Notes under the pieces: model-generated | Seen by the model: only the letters and a program-made list of their open reading frames with translations | Database searches by the model: none | Told to the model about the DNA's origin: nothing | Shown here: one piece after another, positions 25,414 through 33,228 of the stretch | How the letters are laid out: every line of letters starts with the position of its first letter | How positions within the stretch are numbered: position 1 is the first letter of the stretch | Assembly: GCA_036260395.1 (NCBI GenBank) | Contig: DASZZY010000011.1 | Location: 1 to 50,146 of the forward strand | DNA length: 50,146 nt | From: DASZZY01 sp036260395 | Lineage (GTDB): Bacteria; Actinomycetota; UBA4738; CALAEC01 | Direction: 5' to 3' | Position numbers and translations under genes: made by a program

Positions 25414-26382
25414 CTAGGCGCTCCGCCCGTAGACGTGCTCCGCCTCGCCGCGCTGGCGGGCGGCGTCGCCGAGCCACACCACGACCCGGCACCCCGGGTC
25501 GCCCACCGCGATGCGCTCCTCGAGGCGCACCGCGCTGGCCCCGCGGTTCCGGGCCGCGATGCCGCCGAACACGCTCGAGGTCATGCGGCACAGCGCCGGC
25601 GAGCGCTTCACGGCCTCGCCGAACGGACACCGGCGGTTCCCCAGCACGATCCGGTCGTCGCTCGCCTCGATCACGTAGAAGTCGCCCTCGATGGCGCGCT
25701 TCAGGCGGACGTACAGCTCCCCCATCTGCTCCGGGGTCAGCCGCCCGGTGATGCCCTCGACCTCGCGGAACCGGTCCTCCATCCGGCTGCCGACGTCCAC
25801 GCCGACCTGGGCCACGACGGCCTCGGCGGCCTGCGGGCCCTGCTCGCGTTCGACGGTCTGGGCCAGCTGCACGACCAGGGCGCGGAGGAACGACTCCCGC
25901 CCGAAGGTGCCATCGGGACGCGCCTCCTCGGGATCGGGGAGCGCGCCGGAGGCGCGGCGCGGCGGGTCGTGGCTGACCTCCCGCCGCCGGGTGACGGGCA
26001 ACACCGCCGAGACCTTGGCCCCGCCGGCGCGCTTGCGGGCCACCTCGAGGTGCTCTGTCATGTGGGTGACGATGTAGAGCCCGAGGCCGCCGTGCTCCGA
26101 GGGCTGCGGCAGGCCACGGTCCTCGAGGTGGAAGCCCGGGCCCAGGTCGTGGACGGTGATCACCGGCTCGCGAGCCGACCAGTCCACCGACGTCCAGACC
26201 GGGCCGCCGGCGTGCCGGACGGCGTTCGTCACCAGCTCAGAGAAGACGACCTCCGCGGCGTCCAGATCCGAGCCCGGCTCGGCGTGGCGTCGCAGGTAGT
26301 CGACCATCTCCCGGCGCAGCGCGGGGAGGGCGTCGACGTCGGCGGAATCCATGAACCAGTCCATCGGGTGCTCGACAAACAT
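25414..26382 (-). CDS. Anti-sigma-type HATPase fused to methanogen-output-domain-like module
   Basis: The first part of this 322-residue cytoplasmic protein is an RsbW/SpoIIAB-like ATPase: N box ELVTNAVRH (49-57), G1 DLGPGF (79-84), G2 GGLGL (98-102). A linker of about 35 residues leads to a second domain (about 155-322) resembling methanogen output domain 1, with cysteines in RRCPFGEAVKRSPALCR and a further CRVVVWL. Clustered Cys suggests a metal, Fe-S or redox-sensing site. It could couple such a signal to anti-sigma kinase activity; no sigma factor is adjacent. The start is uncertain: ATG 26382 is the first before the conserved region, with ATG 26364 and 26352 as alternatives, none with a good ribosome site. 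Confidence 0.65.
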   Translation of the reverse strand: MFVEHPMDWFMDSADVDALPALRREMVDYLRRHAEPGSDLDAAEVVFSELVTNAVRHAGGPVWTSVDWSAREPVITVHDLGPGFHLEDRGLPQPSEHGGLGLYIVTHMTEHLEVARKRAGGAKVSAVLPVTRRREVSHDPPRRASGALPDPEEARPDGTFGRESFLRALVVQLAQTVEREQGPQAAEAVVAQVGVDVGSRMEDRFREVEGITGRLTPEQMGELYVRLKRAIEGDFYVIEASDDRIVLGNRRCPFGEAVKRSPALCRMTSSVFGGIAARNRGASAVRLEERIAVGDPGCRVVVWLGDAARQRGEAEHVYGRSA

Positions 26383-26511
26383 AACGCCAAAACGCACCGG
26401 GCATCCACGTCGGGGGAAAGGTCCTGCGCCCCCCGGGCCGTCGTTTGCGGGCCGCCGAAGCAGGGAACGTCTCCGCCGCAACCGGCCCGGACGACCTCGG
26501 AAGGAGGACGT

Positions 26512-26718
26512 ATGATCGACATCAGCTCGATCACGCTGCACTTCGACTCCATGCAGCTCGACAGGGTCGACCTCGAGGCGAGGATCGAGGGCTATCAGCT
26601 CCAGGGCACGGGCGTCCCCGAGGGCGCCACGGAGCAGTACACCAAGGCCGCCGAGCGTCTCCTCAACATCACGGCCAGGGAGCTGAAGAAGAAGATCCGC
26701 GAGGGGCTGAAGGGCTAA
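26512..26718 (+). CDS. Small hypothetical protein (68 aa)
   Basis: An excellent AAGGAGG site precedes ATG 26512 and the frame ends with TAA at 26718. The product begins MIDISSITLHFDSMQLDRVD and ends with a lysine-rich amphipathic helix (AAERLLNITARELKKKIREG). It has no Cys, no signal peptide and no membrane segment. I do not recognise the family. It is divergent from the anti-sigma-type ATPase gene (about 129 bp gap), so a regulatory partnership is possible but unproven. Confidence 0.65.
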   Translation: MIDISSITLHFDSMQLDRVDLEARIEGYQLQGTGVPEGATEQYTKAAERLLNITARELKKKIREGLKG

Positions 26719-26785
26719 CCGGGACCGGCTTCACCTTCCCGGCGCCGCTGGCGCCCCGTGACCTCCGCGTCCGGGACCCCGATGC

Positions 26786-27529
26786 TCAGACCGTCCGCAC
26801 GGCGACGGTGAACCCGAACGCGGCGGCGTCCTGGAGGAGCCCCTCGAGCGAGACGCCACCCGCCCCCGAGCACGTGGTCCCCACGCACAGGACCGTCACG
26901 ATCCCGAGCGCCTTGTTTCCGTCGGTGATGTCGCCCGCGGGCCCGCCGGAGTCGCCGAACGTCACCGGCCCCAGCGCGCTCCACTCCGTCCCGTCGTTGA
27001 AGTGCAGGACGCCCACGCGCTCCTCCTGGGTCAGCGTCGTGGCGTGGAACCCGACCCCGTTCCCGGAGAACTGGATGATGTCACCGAGGTTCGCGGTCTC
27101 CGTCGTGGAGACGCCGGTCGGGATCTCGGGATGGCCCTTCATGGCGGGGCTCACGAACCCGAGGTTCTCCTCGCGGACCCGGATCAGCGAGTAGTCCAGG
27201 TTCGGCGAGATGAACGCCACCTCGCCGATCACCAGGACCGGCTGGCCGAAGGTCCCGGTCTGGAGGGTGATCGACTCGCCCACGCGGTCCACGCAATGGG
27301 CGGCGGTTCCCACGAATACCTCGCCGGCGTGCGCGCCGGTCCCGTCGTAGACCCAATTCAGCGTGCACTGGCCACCGCTCTCGTTGACGATCGAGGCGCC
27401 CGGCTGGATCGTCGCGGTCTGGGCCACAACGGGCGCGGGGATCAGCGCCAGCGTGCCGATCACGGCGACGGCCGCCAGAACCCCGGCGCGCCGCGAGCGG
27501 CCGGCGAGTCGGTCGAGGATCGCGCGCAT
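26786..27529 (-). CDS. Secreted trypsin-like serine protease (S1 family)
   Basis: This 247-residue exported protein has a signal peptide (residues about 12-37, hydrophobic AGVLAAVAVIGTLALIPAP then VAQTA) and the chymotrypsin-fold catalytic triad: His in GTAAHCV, Asp in LDYSLIRV, and Ser in FGDSGGPAG. Cysteines near the N-terminus and C-terminus could form disulphides outside the cell. ATG 27529 and GTG 27532 are adjacent codons; both are served by the upstream AAGGAG. No PDZ domain is present. Its substrate is unknown. Confidence 0.85.
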   Translation of the reverse strand: MRAILDRLAGRSRRAGVLAAVAVIGTLALIPAPVVAQTATIQPGASIVNESGGQCTLNWVYDGTGAHAGEVFVGTAAHCVDRVGESITLQTGTFGQPVLVIGEVAFISPNLDYSLIRVREENLGFVSPAMKGHPEIPTGVSTTETANLGDIIQFSGNGVGFHATTLTQEERVGVLHFNDGTEWSALGPVTFGDSGGPAGDITDGNKALGIVTVLCVGTTCSGAGGVSLEGLLQDAAAFGFTVAVRTV

Positions 27530-27661
27530 CACGGTTCTCCTTCCGGAGGCAGGGGATCACCGCGATTCTACGGCACACCGGCGGATCCCGTTCATCGGAG
27601 CAAGCCCGAGGAGCCGGGCGTTGTGCCCGCCCGCGAGGAGGTCGGCGATACGCGTCGGAGG

Positions 27662-27859
27662 CTAGCGTCCGGCCTGCCGCGGTCCCGACCCGTACGGCGT
27701 GAGCCGGACGCCGTTCTGCTGCAACCACCGCGACTCGCACGGCTGACAGATCTGGAACGTCATCTCGCCGCGCTCCTTCTCGATCGAGATCTCGAGCAGC
27801 GGCCGATGACACCGCTCGCACCTCCCCGGCCGTGGCCGCCGAAGCTTCATGGGGCTCAT
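27662..27859 (-). CDS. Small CxxC zinc-binding-type protein
   Basis: A protein of about 65 residues, with GRCERCHRPL and QICQPCESRW forming a likely four-cysteine zinc site. The order Arg-rich start, CxxC, hydrophobic-acidic middle, CxxC, Arg-rich tail looks like a genuine compact zinc finger rather than a random frame. The start is uncertain (ATG 27859, 27850 or 27883; no clear ribosome site), and the frame is open to 28069, inside the glf 3' end. Function unknown. Confidence 0.5.
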   Translation of the reverse strand: MSPMKLRRPRPGRCERCHRPLLEISIEKERGEMTFQICQPCESRWLQQNGVRLTPYGSGPRQAGR

Positions 27860-28043
27860 CGTCGGCCACCGCGCACGCGCCATCCATAGCGCGCCGTGGG
27901 CATTCATGACCCGCCCGCCCGCTGGCTGCCATGTAGGCCGCATGGCGGTCCCCCGTCCCCCGAATGGCCGGCGAAGCGGTGGCCGACGTTCCATCCCGGC
28001 GGGGATGCGCACGTCGGCGCGCGAGGAGTCGCGGCGAGCCGCC

Positions 28044-29219
28044 TCAGCCAGGGATCCCCTGGGCGGCACCCCGGGCGCCGTTCGCCCGGTACGGACGAAG
28101 GAGGCGGTTCACGAGGGCCAGCGCCTGGGCCACAACCTGATCCATGTTGTAGTACTTGTAGGTCGCCAGGCGGCCCACGAAATGGACGCCCGGGGTGGCG
28201 TCGGCCAGCGTGCGGTACCGGCGGTAACGCCGAGCGTTCTGCGCCTGGGGTACCGGGTAGTACGGCTCGCCGTCCCCGCGCGGGTACTCGTAGACGATCG
28301 TCGTCTTCGGATGTCGCTGTCCCGTGAGGTACTTGAACTCCGTGACGCGCGTGTACGCGTGCTCGTTCGGATGATTGATGACCGCCGCCGGCTGGAAGAC
28401 CGGCCGGTCGAGCGTCTGGAACCGGAAGTCCAGCGACCGATAGGGCAGCTCGCCGAAGCGGCGACCGAAGAACTCGTCGACGGGACCGGTGTAGATGACC
28501 TCCCGGTGCGGCACGACCCGGGCCGCTTCCCGGTAGTCCGTGTTGAGCAGGACCGTGATGTTGGGATGGTCCAGGAGGCGCATGAACATCCGGGTGTACC
28601 CGTGCAGCGGCATGGCCTGGTAGGTGTCGGTGAAGAAGCGGGGGTCGCGATCCGTCCGCACCGGCACACGCGCGGCCACCGTGGCATCGAGCTCCGACGG
28701 GTCGAGGCCCCACTGCTTTCTGGTGTAGCCCCGGAAGAACTTCTCGTAGAGCTCGCGTCCGACCCTGCTGACGACGACGTCCTCGGAGGTCCGGATCCGC
28801 GTCACCTTCTCGGCGCGCGAGGCCAGGAACCGCTGCACCTCCGGAGGCTCCAGGTGCAGCCCGTAGAGCGCGTTGATCGTGTCCAGGTTGATCGGGAGCG
28901 GGACCAGCTTGCCGTCCACGCTGGTCAGGACGCGGTGCTCGTACGGCCGCCACTCGGTGAACCGCGAGAGGTACCGGAAGACCTCGGCCGAGTTCGTGTG
29001 GAAGATGTGGGGGCCGTAGCGATGGACCAGCAGGCCGGCGTCGTCGTAGGTGTCGTGGGCGTTGCCTCCGACGTGGCTCCTGCGCTCCACAACGACGACG
29101 CGCTTCCCGCCCTGGCTGGCCAGCCGCTCCGCCACGACGCTGCCGGCGAACCCCGCCCCCACCACCAGGTAGTCGAAGGCGGTCCCGGCGCCCGTGATCC
29201 GCTCCTGGAGATCCCGCAT
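28044..29219 (-). CDS. glf: UDP-galactopyranose mutase
   Basis: Glf converts UDP-galactopyranose to UDP-galactofuranose, the donor for galactofuranose-containing cell-surface glycans such as arabinogalactan. The 391-residue flavoprotein shows the FAD dinucleotide motif VVGAGFAGSVVAERLA, RYGPHIFHTN, GYTRKQWGLDPSEL and the C-terminal FAD contact region HFVGRLATYKYYNMDQ. ATG 29219 directly precedes the conserved start; the frame is open upstream but without homology. A TACACT (minus strand, 29304-29309) could be the -10 for a leader of about 80 nt. No galactofuranosyltransferase lies nearby. Confidence 0.93.
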   Translation of the reverse strand: MRDLQERITGAGTAFDYLVVGAGFAGSVVAERLASQGGKRVVVVERRSHVGGNAHDTYDDAGLLVHRYGPHIFHTNSAEVFRYLSRFTEWRPYEHRVLTSVDGKLVPLPINLDTINALYGLHLEPPEVQRFLASRAEKVTRIRTSEDVVVSRVGRELYEKFFRGYTRKQWGLDPSELDATVAARVPVRTDRDPRFFTDTYQAMPLHGYTRMFMRLLDHPNITVLLNTDYREAARVVPHREVIYTGPVDEFFGRRFGELPYRSLDFRFQTLDRPVFQPAAVINHPNEHAYTRVTEFKYLTGQRHPKTTIVYEYPRGDGEPYYPVPQAQNARRYRRYRTLADATPGVHFVGRLATYKYYNMDQVVAQALALVNRLLRPYRANGARGAAQGIPG

Positions 29220-29356
29220 CACGCATTGGCGGCCGCGGCGGGCCATCCGGTCGTCGACCACCCCTGCCGACGGCACGCCACGCGATGCACCGACGGCGCG
29301 TCGAGTGTAGTCACAGGCCGCTCGGCCGCCGGCCACGTGGGCGCACGGTCGGAGCA

Positions 29357-29362
29357 TAGAAT
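29357..29362 (+). promoter_or_regulatory. Candidate -10 box upstream of the cyclase gene
   Basis: TAGAAT is followed by 8 nt and an ATG at 29371 that opens a 24-codon frame ending at 29445, and by 15 nt to the in-frame GTG 29378 of the cyclase. It lies in the 158-bp divergent gap between glf and the cyclase gene. Confidence 0.4.
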
Positions 29363-29377
29363 CCGTCGACATGGAGG

Positions 29378-30712
29378 GTGGCATTCGCTACGGTCAGCCC
29401 GCCACGATCATCGGGCGTGGCCGGCGAAGTGATCGGACCTCCTGACGCCGATGACCGCCCCCACTCCCTCGAAGGACCACCTGGCCCGGAACGCGCCGTG
29501 ACCGACATCGGCGCGGAGCGCGACGACAGAGCGGACCTCGCCCAACAGCTCCGGTCCGCGGAGCAACGGGAAGCCGCGGTTCGCGAGCTCATGCAGACCA
29601 TGGCGCGGTCGAACTTCGACCTCCAGACGCTCCTCCAGACCGTGACCGATCGGGCGGTCGTCCTCTGCCAGGCGGACACCGGCAACATCGCCCGCCTGGA
29701 CGGGGACGTCTACCGGGTGGCTGCTCTCACCAGCTTCTCGCCGGAGTACGAGCGGCTGGTTCGGCAGCGCATCTATCGCCCGGAGCGCGGGTCACTGATC
29801 GGCCGCACCGTCCTGGAGCGCCGCGTCGTCCACATCCCGGACGTGCTGGAAGACCCGGAGTACTCGCTCGTCGACCTCCAGAAGGCGGGCGGATACCGGA
29901 CCGCGCTCGGCGTGCCGATGCTCGCGCAAGGCTCTGCCATCGGCGCCATCGGCGTCGCGCGGAACGAGGTCCGCCCGTTCAGCGAGGCCGAGATACGACT
30001 CCTCGAGACCTTCGCCGATCAGGTGGTGTTGGCCATCGAGAACGTGCGCCTGTTCCAGACGGTCGAGCGTCAGAGGACGGAGCTCGGGCGGTTCGCGCCA
30101 CAGGTCGCCAGCCTGCTCTCGAGCGACGAGGGGGAGCAGCTCCTGGCCGGGCATCGGCGTGAGATCACGGCGCTGTTCTCCGACCTCCGAGGGTTCACCG
30201 CGTTCGCCGAGACCGCCGAGCCCGAGGAGGTCCTCGGCGTTCTCCGTCAGTACCACGAGGCGGTCGGCGAGCTCGTCGTCGCTCACACCGGCACGATCGA
30301 GCACTTCGCAGGGGATGGGCTGATGGCGTTCTTCAACGATCCCGTCCCCGTCCCGGACCATGAGCTGGCCGCGGTGCGGACCGCGGTCGAGATGCAGCAA
30401 CGGTTCGTGGCCCTGGCGGCCGACTGGGGGAAGCGAGGATACGAGCTGGGCCTGGGCGTCGGGATCGCTTCGGGCTACGCCACGCTCGGCCGCGTCGGCT
30501 TCGAGGGCCGCTACGACTACGCGGCGATCGGGACCGTCGTCAACCTGGCCTCCCGGCTCAGCGATGCGGCGGGTCCCGGCGAGATCCTGGTCAGCCAGCG
30601 GGTGCTCGCCGCGGTCGAGGACCGGGTCGTCACCGAGCCGGCCCGCGAGCTACGGCTGAAGGGGTTCAGCCGCCCCGCCCTGGCCGTCGGGATCAGCGGG
30701 CTCCGCGATTGA
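29378..30712 (+). CDS. GAF-domain class III adenylate/guanylate cyclase
   Basis: The 444-residue protein has a low-complexity N-terminus, a short coiled coil (ADLAQQLRSAEQREAAVRE), a GAF sensor domain (about residues 70-230) and a C-terminal class III nucleotide cyclase domain (about 260-435). Both metal aspartates are present (FSDLRGFT and AGDGLMAFF) and the transition-state Asn/Arg pair lies in GTVVNLASRL. The residue normally Lys in adenylyl cyclases, before GD, is not evident (EHFAGD), so ATP versus GTP specificity is open. The start is uncertain: GTG 29378 is the longest, GTG 29417 and 29498 are alternatives, none with a clear ribosome site. It probably senses a small ligand and makes cyclic nucleotide. 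Confidence 0.85.
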   Translation: MAFATVSPPRSSGVAGEVIGPPDADDRPHSLEGPPGPERAVTDIGAERDDRADLAQQLRSAEQREAAVRELMQTMARSNFDLQTLLQTVTDRAVVLCQADTGNIARLDGDVYRVAALTSFSPEYERLVRQRIYRPERGSLIGRTVLERRVVHIPDVLEDPEYSLVDLQKAGGYRTALGVPMLAQGSAIGAIGVARNEVRPFSEAEIRLLETFADQVVLAIENVRLFQTVERQRTELGRFAPQVASLLSSDEGEQLLAGHRREITALFSDLRGFTAFAETAEPEEVLGVLRQYHEAVGELVVAHTGTIEHFAGDGLMAFFNDPVPVPDHELAAVRTAVEMQQRFVALAADWGKRGYELGLGVGIASGYATLGRVGFEGRYDYAAIGTVVNLASRLSDAAGPGEILVSQRVLAAVEDRVVTEPARELRLKGFSRPALAVGISGLRD

Positions 30713-30758
30713 GGCCCGGCTGGCTGTGCGACGCCTTGTCCAGAAGGATCCCGCGCGA

Positions 30759-30787
30759 GGAGCTGGGAGATTCGAAACCCCTGACCT
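30759..30787 (-). other. Degenerate tRNA 3'-end-like segment
   Basis: Read on the minus strand, 30787 to 30759 resembles a tRNA variable loop, T-arm and acceptor end: GGTCAGGGG, a TTCGAAT loop, then an AGCTCC end. It differs from an intact T-arm by an extra T and loss of stem pairing. I could not fold a D-arm, an anticodon arm or a 5' acceptor strand beyond it. It may be a relic of a tRNA gene or of a tRNA-borne attachment site. Confidence 0.3.
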
Positions 30788-30790
30788 GGT

Positions 30791-30815
30791 GCCTGCCGAG
30801 TATGGGCCTGCCGAG
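30791..30815. repeat. Short direct repeat (10-mer twice, period 15)
   Basis: GCCTGCCGAG occurs at 30791-30800 and 30806-30815, separated by TATGG, next to the tRNA-like segment. This is within the 210-bp gap between the cyclase and OsmC genes, which otherwise shows nothing recognisable. Confidence 0.5.
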
Positions 30816-30922
30816 CGGTGTGCTACGGGCACAGCCGCAAGCGTGCGCCGAGTTGAGGCCTGTGGTCCCACCCACGCGTCCGCCGGGTTCGGCCGGTCGG
30901 CGGATCGGATCAACCGGCGGGG

Positions 30923-31360
30923 CTACGAGCCGGCCAGGCGGGACGTCACCGTCAGCTCGACGTTGCCCTTCAACGCGCCGGAGACGGGGCAGTCGTCCTT
31001 GGCCGTCTCCGCGGCCTGGCGGAAGCGCCCCTCGTCGACGTCGGGGACGTCGCCCACCACGTCGAGGGCCGACGTGGTGATCCCCTCCCCCGGCACGAAC
31101 GTCACCGTCGCGGACACGCTCAGCTTCTGGGGAGGCGTGCCCTGCTTGGCCAGGATGTTCGATAGCGCCATCGAGAAGCACGAGGCGTGCGCCGCCGCGA
31201 TCAGCTCCTCGGGGCTGGTGAGATCCCCCTGCTCGCCGGTCCTCGCCGGCCACGAGACGCCGAGCGATCCCAGGGCGCCGCTACCCACCCGCTCGATCGT
31301 GCCGCTCCCGGTGGGCAGGTCCCCCCGCCAGGTCACCTCCGCACGCTTCTCCGCCGCCAT
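30923..31360 (-). CDS. OsmC/Ohr-family peroxiredoxin
   Basis: This 145-residue protein belongs to the OsmC/OhrA family of thiol-dependent organic hydroperoxide reductases. Both conserved cysteines are present: the peroxidatic one in AAHASCFSMAL and the resolving one in DDCPVSGAL. ATG 31360 follows GGAGGAGG at good spacing. The protein reduces fatty-acid or organic hydroperoxides in the cytoplasm, and length is typical. It stands alone downstream of the XRE regulator gene. Confidence 0.9.
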   Translation of the reverse strand: MAAEKRAEVTWRGDLPTGSGTIERVGSGALGSLGVSWPARTGEQGDLTSPEELIAAAHASCFSMALSNILAKQGTPPQKLSVSATVTFVPGEGITTSALDVVGDVPDVDEGRFRQAAETAKDDCPVSGALKGNVELTVTSRLAGS

Positions 31361-31452
31361 GGGTCCTCCTCCTTCTTCGGGGGCTCAGCCCCGGGGACGA
31401 CCGGGCCGGCCATCCGCGGGCTGGCGGTCGCCGCTCGGCACGCCGGGAACCG

Positions 31453-32082
31453 TCACTCCTCGCGGCCGACGACGCACCAGATCGCGTGCACCGGTTCGTC
31501 GCCGATGGTCCACAGCCGGTGCGGCTGTGTGGAGTTGAACGCGATGGAATCCCCCGGCCCGAGGGTATGGCTCCGGAACCCGATCTGGAGCCCAAGCCGG
31601 CCGGAGATGACGTAGCCGTACTCCTTCCCGGAATGGCGCATCAACGTGGCGTTCCCCGCCGAGGCGCCTCCCACGTCGTAGACGACGTACATGAAGTCGA
31701 CCTCGTCCTCCGGATACCCCGTGAGCCGCTCCCACCGGACGCCCGACTCCAGCTCGATGACGTGGCGGTCCTCCGGGTGGACGACGGTCCCCCGGCCGAC
31801 GCCCGGTCCTGGGGCCGACTCGGGAGCCGCGCGGCCGGACCCGGTGTCGTCGTCTGTCCCGCGGAACAGCCGGTCCAGTGAGAGGTGGAGCTCGGTGACG
31901 ATCGCGTACAGCGTGCTGACCGAGGGCTTCGACCGTCCCGTCTCGATCTGCGAGATCAGGCTCGGGGACAGCCCCAGGCGAGCGGCCAGCTCCCGCTGGC
32001 TGATGCCCTGACGCTGGCGCTCCTCCCGGAGCTGCTCGCCGACGTCGCCGAAATGTCCGGGGAGTTGGGATTCTCGCTCCAC
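31453..32082 (-). CDS. XRE-family transcriptional regulator with cupin domain
   Basis: This 209-residue regulator has an N-terminal helix-turn-helix (about residues 10-70: LREERQRQGISQRELAARLGLSP, then ISQIETGRSKPS) and a C-terminal cupin (KEYGYVISGRLGLQIG and FNSTQPHRLWTI) that may bind a metabolite. The reading frame is open upstream into the remains of an amidohydrolase, but TACACT ends exactly 7 nt before GTG 32082, marking an independent leaderless start. Regulators of this PuuR/SutR-like form often control amine, amino-acid or sulphur catabolism. It is the best candidate regulator of the catabolic genes between 33 and 50 kb. Confidence 0.85.
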   Translation of the reverse strand: MERESQLPGHFGDVGEQLREERQRQGISQRELAARLGLSPSLISQIETGRSKPSVSTLYAIVTELHLSLDRLFRGTDDDTGSGRAAPESAPGPGVGRGTVVHPEDRHVIELESGVRWERLTGYPEDEVDFMYVVYDVGGASAGNATLMRHSGKEYGYVISGRLGLQIGFRSHTLGPGDSIAFNSTQPHRLWTIGDEPVHAIWCVVGREE

Positions 32083-33228
32083 GGCGCGGAGTGTACCAGC
32101 CGGGCCACTCCCGACGCCGGAACGCCTCACTCCGCCTTGGCCACGTCGCTGCTCGAGCAGGTAGTCGCGGGACTCCTCGACGAGCCGCCGGGCCTTGGCC
32201 ACGTCGGCCACCAGCTTGCCATCCCGCTTCTGGACCCGCCCGTCGATGATCACGGTCTCCACGTTCGAGACGTCCGCGGGGAGCGCCACCGCAGCCACCG
32301 GATCCATCACCGGTGCCACGTTGATCGCCGTGGCGTCGATCACCACGACGTCGGCCTTCTTCCCCGGCGTGAGGGACCCGATCCGGTCCTCGAGCCCCGC
32401 CACGTGCGCACCGTCGATCGTGGCCATCTCCAGGAGCCGCTCCTCGGTCAGCAGGTTCTCGGCCGGCTGGTCGGCCTTCCAGAACACTCCCAGCGGCCTG
32501 GCCCGCTCGCAGCCGAACGCGCACCGCATCTGGGTGAACATGTCGCCGGGAACGGTGGTGACCACGTCGATGCTCAAGCTGGGACGGAGCCCGTGCTCGT
32601 ACGCCTTCATCACCGGCGGCCAGCCGTGACCCATCTGGACCTCCACCTGAGGGGAGATCGAGATCGTCCCCCGGCTGTCGGCGACCAGCTGCCACTCCTC
32701 GTCGGTCAGGTAGCAGCAGTGGCGGACGTCGTCGGCGGGGATGACGATCGTTCTCGAACCAGTAGTCGGTGAGGGAGAGGTTCGCGCTCCCGGACGCGTA
32801 CTGGGCGCGGATCCCGCTCTCCTAGAGCCCGTTGATCGCGGCGTCGGGGTGCTCGGCCGTGTTGTTGATGTGCGACCAGTCGACCAGCGTGGTGATCCCG
32901 GCGTTGATGCACTCGAGCGCCCCGGCCAGGTTGCTCGCGTACACGTCTTGGGGACGGTACAGCGGCGCGAACGTGTCCAGGATCTCCACGAAGTAGTCGT
33001 CCAGCGTCGCGTTGCCCGCCGATCCCGGGATCGCCGTCTCCCACGTGTGCCGGTGGGTGTCCACGAACCCCGGGATCACGATGCGCCCCGACGCGTCGAT
33101 CACCTCGGCGTCGGTCTCGATGTCGGGCGCCACCCCGGCGATGTGTCGCCCTCGATCAGGACGTCGCCCTTCGGCAGGTCACCGATCTCCGGGTCCATCG
33201 TCAGGAGAAGGTTGCCCCGACGCCGGGG
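32083..33228 (-). pseudogene. Broken amidohydrolase (cytosine deaminase/chlorohydrolase-like)
   Basis: Pieces of one metal-dependent amidohydrolase can be followed on the minus strand in three frames. They are LLLTMDPEIGDLPKGDVLIEGD (to about 33150), then VIDASGRIVIPGFVDTHRHTWE (with the HxH metal motif) to a TAG at 32824-32822, then SGIRAQYASGSANLSLTDYW, and finally, after another shift near 32750, LTDEEWQLVADSRGTISISP through ADVVVIDATAIN. The lesions are a frameshift near 33145, a nonsense codon at 32822, a frameshift near 32750 and loss of its own stop, so the last segment runs in frame into the XRE gene. The 5' end lacks a clear start and overlaps the upstream dehydrogenase. None of the shifts lies in a long homopolymer. 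Confidence 0.75.
32090..32095 (-). promoter_or_regulatory. Leaderless -10 box of the XRE-cupin regulator
   Basis: TACACT on the minus strand, then CCGCGCC (7 nt), then GTG 32082. It separates the regulator from the broken amidohydrolase that shares its frame. Confidence 0.6.

Noticed and set aside
30759..30830. Complete tRNA gene on the minus strand
   Set aside because: The T-arm-like part has a mismatched closing pair and an extra T, and no D-arm or anticodon stem-loop with U33 pairs properly, so it is only a relic-like fragment.
31453..32646. A genuine amidohydrolase-regulator fusion protein
   Set aside because: The amidohydrolase part lacks its N-terminal metal site in this frame, and a leaderless promoter sits exactly before the regulator start, so the continuous frame is best explained by gene decay.
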